A DNA stretch of 64,000 bases, taken from NCBI RefSeq assembly GCF_032854445.1, contig NC_088305.1, forward strand, positions 2,425,001-2,489,000. The letters are read 5' to 3'. The notes beneath the pieces are model-generated. The model had not been told where the DNA came from. It did no database searches and saw only the letters and a program-made list of their open reading frames with translations. The position numbers and the translations under genes were made by a program. This document shows positions 36,757-47,720 of the stretch, piece by piece (positions within the stretch are counted from its first letter, which is position 1; every line of letters begins with the position of its first letter). The stretch is from Liolophura sinensis (Eukaryota; Mollusca; Polyplacophora; Chitonida; Chitonidae).

Positions 36757-37110
36757 GAGCTTGGTGTTAAGGAACATGTGGAGAGATTAAAAGATGAGCT
36801 TGGTATTGAGGAACATGTGGAGAGATTAAAAGATGAGCTTGGTATTAAAAAACATGTGGAGGGATTAAAAGATGAGCTTGGTATTAAGGGACATGTGGAG
36901 GGATTAAAAGAGGAGCTTGGTATTAAGGAACATGTGGAGGGATTCAAAGAGGAGCTTGGTATTAAGGAACATGTGGAGAGATTAAAAGATGAGCTTGGTA
37001 TTAAAAAACATGTGGAGGGATTAAAAGATGAGTTTGGTATTAAGGGACATGTGGAGAGATTAAAAGAGGAGCTTGGTATTAAGGAACATGTGGAAAGGAA
37101 AACCAGAAAA
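36757..37110 (+). repeat. 39-bp array encoding a 13-residue charged repeat, 9 copies
   Basis: GAGCTTGGT (one copy GAGTTTGGT) starts at 36757, 36796, 36835, 36874, 36913, 36952, 36991, 37030 and 37069, exactly 39 bp apart. In the plus frame opening at 36778 each unit reads as HVERLKDELGIKE with conservative changes (D/E, R/G, K/E). The 118-codon ORF ends shortly after the array in a Lys/Arg-rich tail. The repeat could form an amphipathic helix. Against a real gene, there are no splice sites, there is no sequence outside the array, and the frame enters from another minisatellite. Most likely it is a satellite whose unit happens to be a multiple of 3. Confidence 0.9.
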
Positions 37111-37479
37111 ATAAGGATATTTTTTCATTTTTGAGGTACATTTTATAATTCTGAATAGCCCATCTATTTTAAGTCTATTTTCCATCAATGGTTTGAAATA
37201 TTCAGAACTGATGTCATTTATGAACACACTGGGAACGCGGCACAATTAAGCCTAGCTTCCTACAATTCAGACTCTCTCCCCCAAAAAGTTATAGCCCAAG
37301 CAGGCCATAATTTCTGCACTGACTGGTTGGGTCTTTACAAAAATTGTGGTTTATAACGCCATTTTTACGACACAAGAAGACTTAATCTTTTGGACTCTAA
37401 CTCACAGGTTAAGCTACATCACATACTACGTATTAAGAAACATACACCAAGTGTTCCGTGCATATCTTTTAATGCAGGT

Positions 37480-37630
37480 ACACCGCGAGGTACAGCTTTA
37501 GGAACCTGCGGATGGTCGTGGGTTTCCCCCGGGCTCTGCCCAGTTTCCACCCACCAAAATACTGGCCGCTGTCGTACAAGTGAAATATTCTTGAGTGCAG
37601 CGTAAAACACCAATCAAATAAATAAATCAA
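37480..37630 (+). mobile_element. SINE family A, plus sense, middle and tail
   Basis: GGAACCTGCGGATGGTCGTG, GGTTTCCCCCGGGCTCTGCC, GTACAAGTGAAATATTCTTG and GTAAAACACCAATCAAATAA. Confidence 0.92.
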
Positions 37631-38599
37631 ATCTGCTTTACGCCATGTAACTTGTGTATATCTGTTGGCTGTTGATTACATTAGCAGGAACAGAAAGCCA
37701 ATACATGGTATATAACAAATTTATTGCAGTGAAGAGCTCTAAGACAAGAACTTTTACTTGTTAGCTACTTTATATAACACTTGTTTATAGAAAAAGGCAG
37801 ATGTACATGCATGTAGTTACCTCCCTTGAATACATATTCTGCCAAAAAAACAAAAAAAACAAAACAAAACAAAAAAAAACATGGAGATGTTTTTATAACA
37901 GCAGACAATTTACTGACATATTATCACTATGTAATCCTACGTTACTGCAGGATTCCAAGTGTATTAATTCAAAACTCGCTGTCAGTTGTGGGCCATGTGC
38001 AAATATACATATTCAACAGACAGAACCTTTGAAACAACAGAGTGTGTAACGCCACACATAGCCTGGTACATTTACCTCCCCAAGTAACCTGGCAGGGTTA
38101 GTAACACCTGTTCATTTCTGCATATAAAGGGATTTGAACTTGTTTATGTGTTAGATTTGTTCATACGATTTATTTTTACCTACACACAGGTGAAACATTT
38201 AGGAGATTTAGGAGGCGGTGAAAGAGAACGGCAACATGAAATATACTGGATTTTTTTTTGGCTTCCTCTTCACTTTTTGGAGCAAAATTAATTTTGACAC
38301 CTTCGTCTTGGTGTTTGTTGTGAACCTGGTTTCACACCTCGTCAAGTCCCTGGTATGCTGAGCATTCTCAGGTTTTGACTTACTACAAAACAAGGTTCAG
38401 TGATGTCAAGTTACACAATGTTACACAGAAACTATGCTCCCTTGAATCTGTTACGCTAAGCTATTGTTAAAATTGCGTCACACTTAGAGTGTTACTTCAG
38501 TCGCAAGAGAAACCACTGAGGAAATATTAAAATGATATGAAGTATACCCTATGGAAGAGAGTTAACGTCACAGTTCAAAAAGATTTCAGATGAATAACT

Positions 38600-38788
38600 C
38601 TAGTTAACCTCTACAAATGAAAAGTCCTCAAAAACAAAATCTTCAGCAGTTTCTGTTAAATATTCCTGTTGTGACTTGACAATATTAGTTACACCGTCAC
38701 TCAGTGATAGGATACGCAAATACATGGTGTCAATACTCCTCATATTGGGCGGGAGATCAAAGGGAGATAACCTATTTAGCAGACACAT
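38600..38788 (-). other. Small ORF, unrecognised
   Basis: 62 codons beginning MCLLNRLSPFDLPPNMRS and ending in an acidic, Phe-rich tail (EDFVFEDFSF). No homologue is recognised. It lies about 120 bp downstream, in minus sense, of the CRE cluster at 38916-38969. Listed as an untested candidate only. Confidence 0.15.
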
Positions 38789-38915
38789 TTGACCTCGTCT
38801 GTATGATTAGAGAATATATCTGTACCCCCACGTGATCGTTGTTGTCCAATGAAAAATGGAGTATTTTGTCTGATGCAGGCTAATATTCCTTATGTGATGA
38901 CAAATTAGGCAGATA

Positions 38916-38969
38916 TGACGTCAGGTAAGGCAGATATGCCGGAATGACGTGTTTGAAAGTATGACGTCA
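38916..38969. promoter_or_regulatory. Cluster of three CRE-type sites
   Basis: TGACGTCA at 38916-38923 and 38962-38969, and TGACGTGT at 38945-38952. Two perfect 8-bp palindromic CREs and a variant within 54 bp is unusual in AT-rich DNA. A CCAAT word lies near 38845. No gene start is proven beside them. Confidence 0.35.
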
Positions 38970-39244
38970 TTAGTGCGGTGGGCCTTGACACTGAAGTAGC
39001 TCTTTAAGCTTAAAGGAGAAAAGTTAGATGCACAAAACAGGAGCACAGAAAATAACTGACATGCACTAAATACACCAAAAACTTTTAAGTGCACAGATCT
39101 ACATTGAGTATACTGGTATACACCCTCATCTAAAATCAGATGTCTTGGCTGTAGAAATTATCTTCAAGACTGATAAAATGTTTGCGATGACTGCACGTGG
39201 ACACTGTACCACTGTGCCCCTGTGTCAGAGGTTTTCTACATATA

Positions 39245-39365
39245 GTCAGATGCTGTAATTCTTCAACCTTTTCGTTTGTTTGCAAGGTGTTTATTCACGC
39301 ATATTCTGACATTATACTTTTGTGAACCTCTGACACTGGCCAGTTTAACTCCTGTAGATTTGCCT
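39245..39365. mobile_element. MITE family C, inverted right part
   Basis: GCTGTAATTCTTCAACCTTT, TGCAAGGTGTTTATTCACGC, ATATTCTGACATTATACTTT and TGTGAACCTCTGACACTGGC are the reverse complement of the 17960-18185 words. Confidence 0.75.
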
Positions 39366-39369
39366 CCAA

Positions 39370-39860
39370 AATCAAATGCAATCTGATGATGATATGCCGT
39401 GATTGGTTTTCCTTACGTGGGCCTACTCTAAGGGCATTTTGGCCTCCGGTAGCTTGAGAATGTTTTTTAGTCACTGAGTTTAATTATTGACAATACATTC
39501 TCATCAGAATGTTCCTCAATTCCCCCAAAACGGAGACTGATGGATCTACTGTAGCGCTCTTGGTCTATGACTCTCTCAGTTAGAAGTTTCTAACATTACA
39601 TTTCGCCAAGCCTTTAACATGGTTTTGGACATCGCTCGTTTCGCTTTTGTTTGCCGTAAGTTAATGTTTGATATATTTAAGTTCACGCCCAATAGTTTCA
39701 ACGACTTCCTGAATTTTTTTGTTGTATATTTTCCACGGTTAGATCCATGTGGGCTCTGAGTTGCTTAATGTGCTGGTGCTCCTTAGGGCCTCCACCGGGA
39801 GCACGAGCAAAACGTGGTTACTCCCTACCATTCAAAGTTGCTCTTTTCACAGATGAAAAG
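39370..39860 (-). pseudogene. Decayed LINE ORF1-type protein fragment
   Basis: On the minus strand, pieces in two frames follow the order of ORF1 proteins of non-LTR retrotransposons. There is a Gly/Pro-rich start and a helical coiled coil (KEHQHIKQLRAHMDLTVENI, then IQEVVETIGRELKYIKH). Next comes the typical RISL-RFGGIEE block (seen as SLRFGGIEEHSDENVLSII), and then LPEAKMPLE and an AHVRK block. The frame changes at the A-run near 39715 and again near 39460, and several TAA/TAG/TGA codons interrupt it, so it is a dead relic. No reverse transcriptase part was found nearby. The family is inferred from motif order, not from a search. Confidence 0.5.
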
Positions 39861-41289
39861 GTTGAGGAATCAGGGTAAATGGTGCATATGTGCATAACCA
39901 TTACCAGCTTCGTAAAACCTTTGGAGACTTACACGTTTTTCCGACCAAGCAGCACATAAGGAAAGTAATCAAACCTTTTTGATGAACAACAACTAAAAAG
40001 ACTGAACAAACATACTGGTCACAGTCAAGCACTGCTTCTTAATTTGGGTGCCTTTTTGAGTCACAGAATTTGGGCAAAATGAAGAAAATGTTGAAATATG
40101 TATGTAAGGATGCATGTAACGCAACACCAAATTCAAACCTTTATACAATCTGTATAAATTGACGCTTTTAATATCAACCGAAAGTCTACAAGCAAAATTC
40201 TGACTCCGAAGCTATCAGTTTAACCCAGAGCTGATGACAAATGAAATTATGACTGAGACAAACCACATGCCACATGTGACATTTGTCACAAAATGTACAG
40301 ATCTAGATTTCACTCTATCTTTCTGCCAATATTTCACACAGGACAACAATCCTCCCATTAAAATGACCCTCAAAACACAATTTATACATATCATAATATA
40401 AAGTCACTTTCGCATTTCAAACAATCACCATTTTTTAAGAAAGAAAAGTCATGAGATCTTACAGTTCACAAGAGCTGGGTGCTAATTTTAACTCAAAAGC
40501 CTACGCTTTAACCTAGTGGTGGCACGATTACTACATTAAATATCTGTTTCACTGTACATTCACAAATATCACACTGTAAACTTTATATCAAAGAAAAGAA
40601 ACATTCTGCTTGCTGCTTGTTGAATGAATCACGCAAGCAAACAGGCATACGATAGTTATCCTGGTCCAGTTACATTGTTAAACACAGCATTCTGAGTATT
40701 TCTAGACCAGTGACGTCTACAGACTTGCAATCAACATCACTGCATTTTGTTATTTTGTTATTTTGTTGGCTAATTCTGCTTAAGCCGTCATGACACGGGA
40801 TGTGAACACTTGGGACAAAACCCTCAATAACCATTATGCGTGAGAATTTGCCAGCTATCACACTGTCACCATTGAAGGAGCCACCGTCCGACTTAATTCA
40901 ATTAAATTAAATGTTTAGGTCTATTTTCAACAATTTCCGATATTTACCTGCCTCAACGTTTAATCATTGACATGAAAGTCCAATCAGTCCATTCCACAAA
41001 TCATTTTGCATAACAAACTGGGCCTTTAAATCAACCCTAGAATGGCTGCACACATCACTTTCTCACCTGGATCGAGGAGAGAAGTATCTCTTCAACCACT
41101 CATAAACGTTTAAATCCGGGTTAAATAAACTGGGTGCATCCAAAATTCAGATTGTATCTGAGGCCACGTGCAGGAAACATGGATAACCAGACAGCTGCGC
41201 AGGCCATAGCCACAAACCTTGACTTACATCAGTTGTAGGCTTCGAAATGAACTACGTTAAAATCTGTTGGTTTGTACTTTCGGAGACAG
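39861..41289. other. Non-coding stretch
   Basis: A good minus donor (GATCCAG|GTGAGA near 41070) follows about 22 open codons (LFNPDLNVYEWLKRYFSP) and an AG at about 41126-41127. The open stretch is too short to prove an exon. Confidence 0.3.
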
Positions 41290-41490
41290 GAGAAAAGTGC
41301 CTGAGGTGCCAACTGGAAGAGCTCTGGCATTACTCCAAGAAAATCAAATAGAACGTTGTCTATCTCTAGTGTTAGGGAAGGTGTAAAGGTTCTCAAAACT
41401 AGCGAAACCTGACGTCAGAGCAATCTGGGACAACAGACACTGTTGAAAATAAACTGACCTTGACGTTTAATTTTTATAAGGAAGGCAGCT
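41290..41490. repeat. Dispersed repeat E, copy 1
   Basis: TGGCATTACTCCAAGAAAAT, CAAATAGAACGTTGTCTATC and GACGTCAGAGCAATCTGGGA, then TGTTGAAAATAAACTGACC. Copy 2 at 44590-44790 has the same order with about 80% identity by eye. Confidence 0.85.
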
Positions 41491-43448
41491 TGCTATAGGT
41501 AATGTGGGTACGAATACAGACATAGTTATCTACCCTTCTCTACAGCCTAAGCAAGTGAAAAACATTCTGGCAGCATCCCGTGCAAAATGAATCCTGTGCA
41601 AAATGAATCCTTCTGAATTTTAATTAAGCCCCTGTTCCACATCCATCTCAGAATGTTGTAATCTGGGAGATTTCCTCCCCAGTATTATTTTATTCTGCCC
41701 GAGATGATGGCCTTAACAAAAATCTACTTACCAAAACATCAAGAATCCAAACCACACTCGCACCATTATAGAATTCGAGCAAACATTTCAAACAATTTAT
41801 AGTCTAACCTATGCTCCAATTGGGATTGCCCATTTCCTTCCGGATACACCTCAGTGTAAGGTATAGATGAATGAGCTGTATCAAAAGTATACCTTAGCCA
41901 CAAGCATACACCTCAGATATGCAGAACACTTAATGAATATGAGATAATGTACTGTATCTCAGATACACCTTGGCAACTTTGAAAAAAAAAAAATAAATAA
42001 ACACTAAGAAAATACACCTCAGATACACTTCAGAAACTTTGAAAGGTAAAAAGAAATGTATGATGTACCACAGGTACACCTTACAGACTTGGCAAGTTTT
42101 AAAATAAGAAATCAGATTTAGACATTTACTTCAAACGAAATGGTGACTACAAAATTACAAATGTTTGTGAATGTACAAAAAAAAAGTTTACTAAATAAAT
42201 ACAAGCTTTGCCTCACCTTATGCTGATTTTTCAGTTTTTTGGGGCAAATACTGACCAATCAGAGAGTATAAATATATTTTCTGCCTCAATTATTCCAAGA
42301 TGACTGCCCCTAACAATGTGCATGTCCAGGCTGTAGGAAAACAAACCTATTATACATAAGACAGATGCTTCCTGGTGCAAAATTTGTTACATGTGTAGGC
42401 ATATGAAATGTTCTAAATTGCACAGAAAAGAGCTTAATCAAGCAGTTAGAAAGCGTCATGTAAATGTATATCACTGTTGTTGCTGTTGTTGTATGCCAGC
42501 TAAGATTTACACATAGGCCTACTATAAACAAAGAACTGCATCTACAAACTTATAACTTGATTTATAATTTATACAACCAGAATATTTTGTGTTTTGAGGT
42601 AGTTTTCTATCAAAATGAAAGTGAAAACAGTATGTTAAATGGGAGTTACACTCAGGCACATCCTCCTGGCAAATAAGCCTATACCTCAGCTATAACTCTG
42701 GTACACCTTCCCACGTACGACCGGAGAGGAAGACAGCATGAACTGGACTTAAATACAGAATAATCAATACATTGAGGGTCACATGACCACCCTTTCTAGT
42801 TTAAAACAAAATGACCGGTCACTTTTTGCCACTTCGCTAGTGACCAGTAACGCCTAGTTGTACAATATAACGTCAAGAAAGCTCTGCAGAAATACTCAGT
42901 CTATCTGGAAAGATGAAAATTATACAAATCCAACAGATACAACATTGCTCACAGCGATTCAGAAATAGGCATTTTCCTATGCAATAACGTTGGGAGGACT
43001 GTTTTCTTCACCCACGTTTGTTACTAAGGAGATCACGTCTTACAGAATTGTATCGTTGGCACAGACACAATGTCTAGAATTCGATAGGCTAAGTAATGCC
43101 CTGCGTTCGCACCTAGGCTTTGCCTATTTCATATCAACTTTTTAAAATGTAACTTTATGTTGGCATGGGTGAAAAACTGGATCAAAACTGTGGAGAAAAA
43201 AAACAATTTCTAAAGTCTAAACTCCATCCTTACCTGTACAAAAACACTTTTTGACGGTACCTCTTCAGTGTAGTCAGAGGCAACAACTACAACATCAAGC
43301 ACTTCACGGCAACGCCTTCATCCCCTGCAAAACAAAGAAGTCATGCTTTTCAACTGGTGTCATGGTTACGTATTTCAAGTTTGTTACTCGTATTCGTGAA
43401 AATACATTACAGTATAAATGTAACAAAACTTCGCTTGGGCTAATTACC
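41491..43448. other. Non-coding stretch
   Basis: Several AATACACCTCAGATACA-like phrases between 41840 and 42090 form a degenerate repeat (TACACCTCAG/TACACCTTGG). No gene recognised. Confidence 0.45.
42705..42765 (-). mobile_element. SINE family A fragment
   Basis: CCTTCCCACGTACGACCGGA, GAGGAAGACAGCATGAACTG, GACTTAAATACAG: the stretch next to the B-box only. Confidence 0.8.
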
Positions 43449-43501
43449 TGCTACGGTTCACCAATCTCTGATCGAAAACACGCGGGAATGTGTCACGTGA
43501 C
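43449..43501 (-). promoter_or_regulatory. CLEAR/E-box palindrome next to a donor
   Basis: GTCACGTGAC (43492-43501) is a perfect 10-bp palindrome equal to the CLEAR/TFEB-type E-box and overlaps ACGTCA. On the minus strand it is followed, about 45 bases on, by CGTAGCAG|GTAATTAG (donor near 43447). This would fit a short non-coding first exon of a minus-strand transcript, perhaps that of 14377-14507. The link is only inference. Confidence 0.25.
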
Positions 43502-43789
43502 GTGAAAAACAAGCCTTCTTTTACCGTAAAACCCATAGAAAACGAAAAGAATGGACATCTGTGGAGACCCGTTATCATCCCAATCGCCAGCAAATACCAG
43601 ATATAAAAAGAAATCAATGAAATAAATAAATAAATACTGTTAGTTCAAAATGTTAAATTAATCTAACGTTTCTAACTTCCAGGAGATGAAATCACAATTG
43701 AAACTTCTTAAGCAACATGTTTTGTTGTTTTTTTTTTTACCTCAAAAATTGTTTTGACTCCATATGGATACGGCAATAAATAAAGAACC

Positions 43790-44035
43790 AGGGAGCGATT
43801 ACACAAAGCCTTTTCTGACTTAAGTCAAAGTCTGAAACACAATCTTAAAGTTTACATTTGGGCTTTCGAAATGAAAATTTTGTCCCCCTCCTCAGTGTAA
43901 TCTTAAGACAAATGTATCCAAATTTCAACTACTAAGTATCCTAAGTACCAAAAACTAAGCATCGTAGAAAGTTTTTAAATTTTGACTCAAGTCTAAAAGG
44001 GCCTTATAGAATAAGCCCCTGGCCGAGGAATCAAG
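43790..44035. mobile_element. MITE family F
   Basis: The left end ACACAAAGCCTTTTCTGACT, TAAGTCAAAG mirrors the right end TTTTGACTCAAGTCTAAAAG, GGCCTTATAGAATAAGCCCC as imperfect terminal inverted repeats of about 35 bp. The interior carries AGACAAATGTATCC. No coding capacity. Confidence 0.7.
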
Positions 44036-44245
44036 AAGCGATCTTAGACTTAAGTCAAAATTTCAAATCATTTAGTTGAGTTATTTAATATAGTTATTTC
44101 TTACTTAACTAGATCAAAATATTGCTTGACAATGTAAATTCTGGGTAAGTTATTGTAAAACAAATTTCAGCTAAAAGATTGGAAATGACTCCACAGTTTT
44201 GTCTTAAGTTTAAGAATACTTCGTGATCTCTGGACCTGGACCCGG
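44036..44245. mobile_element. MITE-like element directly beside MITE F
   Basis: The left end ATCAAGAAGCGATCTTAGAC, TTAAGTC pairs with the right end GTCTTAAGTTTAAGAATACT, TCGTGAT as imperfect inverted repeats. It abuts MITE F, perhaps a nested or serial insertion. Confidence 0.55.
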
Positions 44246-44304
44246 TTGTTGAAAAGTGTATTGGCCAATACCGGTATTAAGTCATATTATATATTAACGA
44301 TTTT

Positions 44305-44395
44305 TTAAAATTTATTTATTTATTTATTTGGTGGGTGTTTTACGGCGCACTCAGGCATATTTCACTTAAGCGACGGCGGCCAAATGGAGCAGCAG
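44305..44395 (-). mobile_element. SINE family A tail
   Basis: TTTATTTGGTGGGTGTTTTA, CGGCGCACTCAGGCATATTT, CACTTAAGCGACGGCGGCC. Confidence 0.85.
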
Positions 44396-44509
44396 CCAAT
44401 TTAGCTCATATTTGGGGCCAAGTACAAAGTGAAGAACTGGCTTAAGGGTTACAGTTAAACCATGCATTATATGTTTTAACACAGTATTGAACAACTGGGC
44501 CCTGTACTA

Positions 44510-44860
44510 GGCTAAATCAATGCAAGCACTACATTCAAAGAGGAAACATTTTAGGCAGAATAAATTTACGTTTTGTGTCAGTGCCTGAGATGTGAGGTGG
44601 CAGAGTCTGGTACTACTCCAAGACAATCAAACAGAACGTTGTATAGCTCTACCCCATAGTGTTAGCAAAGGAGTAGAGGTGCGTGGAGCCAGCCAAACCT
44701 AACGTCAGAGCAATCTCGGACTACTGGAATTGTTGAAAATATACCTTTATTTTGAAAATATACGTTTAATTTTAATAAACTGAATTTAATATCCCTGCAG
44801 TGGGCCTATATAGACTAAATGAAAGCAATACAATCAAAGAGGAAAACATTTTTGTCATTT
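44510..44860. repeat. Dispersed repeat E copy 2 with flanking direct repeats
   Basis: Copy 2 (44590-44790) is bracketed by GGCTAAATCAATGCAAGCAC, TACATTCAAAGAGGAAACAT (from 44513) and a variant from 44812 (AGACTAAATGAAAGCAATAC, AATCAAAGAGGAAAACATTT). The whole is about 300 bp repeated one and a fraction times. Confidence 0.75.
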
Positions 44861-45409
44861 TTTTTTCTGAAAGAAAATCATGTTTCCATAACAACCACTG
44901 TATAACCTACACGTGTACAGCACGATGTACCATTTTCAACTTGGCTATACATTGTCATTTTCTACATTCGTTATACAAACATGATGACAATATATTACCC
45001 TACCACATTTTCCACAAAATTTTAGCGTGCTAAAATGTTTTCATGTTGACACTTTGGTAATGAACGAGCACATCATCTGACCCAACGAGCCCTATAAGTC
45101 AGCGGGATTTCGCTTCTAATCTCAAACTATCCCAGGCCGTAAATGAAGTAAAGCGTTGTCACAAACTATGGCAAACTGAGCGGAACGCCTCGGGATAGGG
45201 CCGTTTTCATCACTCCTTTAATCCTGTTGTAAAACTGCAAAACAGTCTTCATTTTCCCTGCAATATTGCCTATTTCATATTGTGACCTTAAGTCACATAT
45301 TCATTCATTCGTCGGCCCATTTAACAAGTAACAGCCTGGATCGCATGTTGACATACCGGTACCGGTATATTACTATTGGTAGTTAGCCTATATATACTTC
45401 TGTACCGTG
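44861..45409. other. Non-coding stretch
   Basis: No gene recognised; a palindromic ACCGGTACCGGT lies near 45357. Confidence 0.45.
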
Positions 45410-45600
45410 TATTTATTTTATCTATTTGGTTGGTGTTTTACGCCGTACTCAAGAATATTTCCCTTATACGACGGCGGCCAGCATTATGGTGGGAGGAAAC
45501 CAATCAGAGCCCGGGGAAAACCCACGACCATCCGCAGGTTGCTGGAAGACCGTCCCACTTACCGCCGGAGAGGAAGCCAGCATGAGCTTGATCTGTATGG
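45410..45600 (-). mobile_element. SINE family A, near-complete body
   Basis: GGTTGGTGTTTTACGCCGTA, CTCAAGAATATTTCCCTTAT, ACGACGGCGGCCAGCATTAT, GGAAACCAATCAGAGCCCGG, CCATCCGCAGGTTGCTGGAA, GGAGAGGAAGCCAGCATGAG. The tRNA-like head is lost. Confidence 0.95.
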
Positions 45601-45639
45601 TGTATGTAATGGCCGTAAATAGGTTTTATGTGATGCAAG

Positions 45640-45696
45640 ACTTTATAAATGGTACTTGTTGCTGCCTCGCTTGACACTCAGCCCTGACAGGTTAGA
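45640..45696 (+). mobile_element. SINE family B fragment
   Basis: TTTATAAATGGTACTTGTTG, CTGCCTCGCTTGACACTCAG and GGTTAGAGCAAGG match the segment just after the head of the copy at 52615; the element stops where the GA microsatellite starts. Confidence 0.85.
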
Positions 45697-45699
45697 GCA

Positions 45700-45762
<63 letters not shown>

Positions 45763-45802
45763 AACACACACACACACACACACACACATACACACACACA
45801 CA
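45697..45802. repeat. (GA)n then (CA)n microsatellites
   Basis: About 32 GA units, four bases, then about 20 CA units with one ATA interruption. The CA part corresponds to the CA-rich end of SINE B. Confidence 0.97.
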
Positions 45803-46479
45803 TCGAAGGACTTCTCGTCATATAACTAAAAAAATGTCAGGTACAACGTAAAAACCAAAGCAAACAAATACAGATACCATATATGTATAGGTCAAAATAT
45901 AAGATCATGTGTTGTATGGTGTATTAGACAAAATGTGACTGGGCGAATTGATTAAGCCATGCGTATAATGGGATATCTCTTTCAGTGCATGTACGTGTTC
46001 GGCTACGCCTATATACTTATGCCCTAGTCGACGTACGTTTAGGCATGTGTGGAATTACACACGCTCTGTTTGGGATGTGGACGCAGGTGCGGCTTATAGG
46101 ACCTATATGCCAATTATATTAACGTGTTTAATCTATTATAGGTCTATAGAAGCTTAAACCACTGCTCCTGTCGTATCTGGTGTCGCTAAACTCCCCTGAA
46201 GGAAAAAGGCTGGCCTTTATACTAACTGCCAATGTGGATTATATCAAAATATATCTATGATTCAAAACTCACATAACATTACATCAGTTGATCTAGATTT
46301 GTCAAAAATGTGGATGGTCCACCCCTGTGAGTAGTATGGAATTGAGATCGGAAATTACGCTGTCTGTGATATACGAAGGAAAGAGAACGCACCGTGAGGA
46401 ATATGCGGAAGTTGCAGATATATTTCACCTCGAGTATATAAGAATATCTTATATCTTATAACACAGGAAAATTCCCTAG
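45803..46479. other. Non-coding stretch
   Basis: Higher CpG density than average at 45950-46100 (GTCGACGTACG, CGGCTACGCC), but no gene recognised. Confidence 0.4.
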
Positions 46480-46705
46480 TAATACCCTAGTTCTTCAACA
46501 TTTTCAAGCTTTTCTGCCAACAAAATTTTGAAACATTCTGAGAAAACTATATGAGAGTGTAGAGAAGTAATTTGCACATTTTTTTAGGAAAAATGCATCT
46601 TTAGTGAGACGAATAAACCATTCCCGAGTCGTTCAATTCCTAAAAATTGTATGCACAAATGCCACTGAAAAAAGTGCTGTAAAGATTGAAAAAGTTAAAA
46701 ATTTA
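46480..46705. mobile_element. MITE family C copy
   Basis: TAGTTCTTCAACATTTTCAA on the left and TTGAAAAAGTTAAAAATTTA (CAGTAAAC) on the right are inverted ends; inside, AAACATTCTGAGAAAACTAT and GTGAGACGAATAAACCATTC. Confidence 0.75.
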
Positions 46706-46719
46706 CAGTAAACAATGGA

Positions 46720-47400
46720 ACCCTGCGCTCTGAAAGCAGGATTAGGCATCACTGAGTCTGAGTCCAGATACAGATAGGCCTCAGTGTGCGCTCTGAAAGC
46801 AGGATTAGGCATCACTGCGTCTGAGACCAGATACAGACAGCCCTCCGTGTGCGTGCTGAAAGCAAAATTAGGCATCACTGAGTCTGAGTCCAGTCTGAGT
46901 GTGCGCCCTCAAAGCAGGGTTAGGCATCACTGTCTGAGTCCAGATACAGATAGGTCTCAGTGTGCGCTCTGAAAGCAGGGTTAGGCATCACTGCGTCTGA
47001 GTTCAGATACAGATAGGCCTCAGTGTGCGCTCTTAAAGCAGGATTAGGCATCACTGTCTGAGTCCAGATACAGATAGGTCTCAGTGTGCGCTCTGAAAGC
47101 AGGATTAGGCATCACTGAGTCTGAGTCCAGATAGGAATAATCCCCGATGTGTGCTCTGAAAGCAGGGTAAATTTAGGCATCACTGAGCCTGGTAGTTTTG
47201 AGTGCAGACACAGATAGGCCTCAGTGTGCGCTCTGAAAGCAGAATTAGGCATCACTGAGTCTGAGTCCAGATACGAATAAGCCCCGGTGTGCGCTCTGAA
47301 AGCAGGGTAAATATAGGCATCACTGAGCCTGGGTGTTCCGATTGCAGACACACATAGGCTCCGGAGTGCGCTCTGAAAGCAGGGGTAAATACAGGCCTCA
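46720..47400. repeat. About 63-bp tandem repeat, about 11 imperfect copies
   Basis: GTGCGCTCTGAAAGCAGGAT, TAGGCATCACTGAGTCTGAG, TCCAGATACAGATAGGCCTC in sequence, with indels of 4-20 bp between copies. Confidence 0.95.
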
Positions 47401-47559
47401 TTGAACCTGAGAGTAGAGAGTAACGCAGTTACAAATAGGCGTAAGTGTTACTCTGGGGTAACATGCAGGTTTAAGCAGAGCTTGATCAACGAATCAACGG
47501 GTTCGAATCCATGTCTCGCTGTTTCGGTTATACGTCTTGAATTTGAAGATTCCTTAGGC

Positions 47560-47720
47560 CAAAATTGGTGGCTGGTGTCATGTATGGTGTCCGCATATTG
47601 GTGTCTGGTGTCAGAGTACTGGTATCTGATGTTAGCGTACAGGTGTCTGGTGTCGGTACATCAGTGACTGGTGTTAACATACTGGTGTCTGGTGTCACGT
47701 CTGGTGTCAGCATATTGGTA
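47560..47720. repeat. About 21-bp repeat of GGTGTCTGGTGTCAG type
   Basis: Seven to eight degenerate copies of TACTGGTGTCTGGTGTCAG. Confidence 0.85.

Noticed and set aside
41072-41145. Possible minus-strand exon (LFNPDLNVYEWLKRYF)
   Set aside because: Only 22 open codons; length is within chance and the AG has a poor pyrimidine tract.
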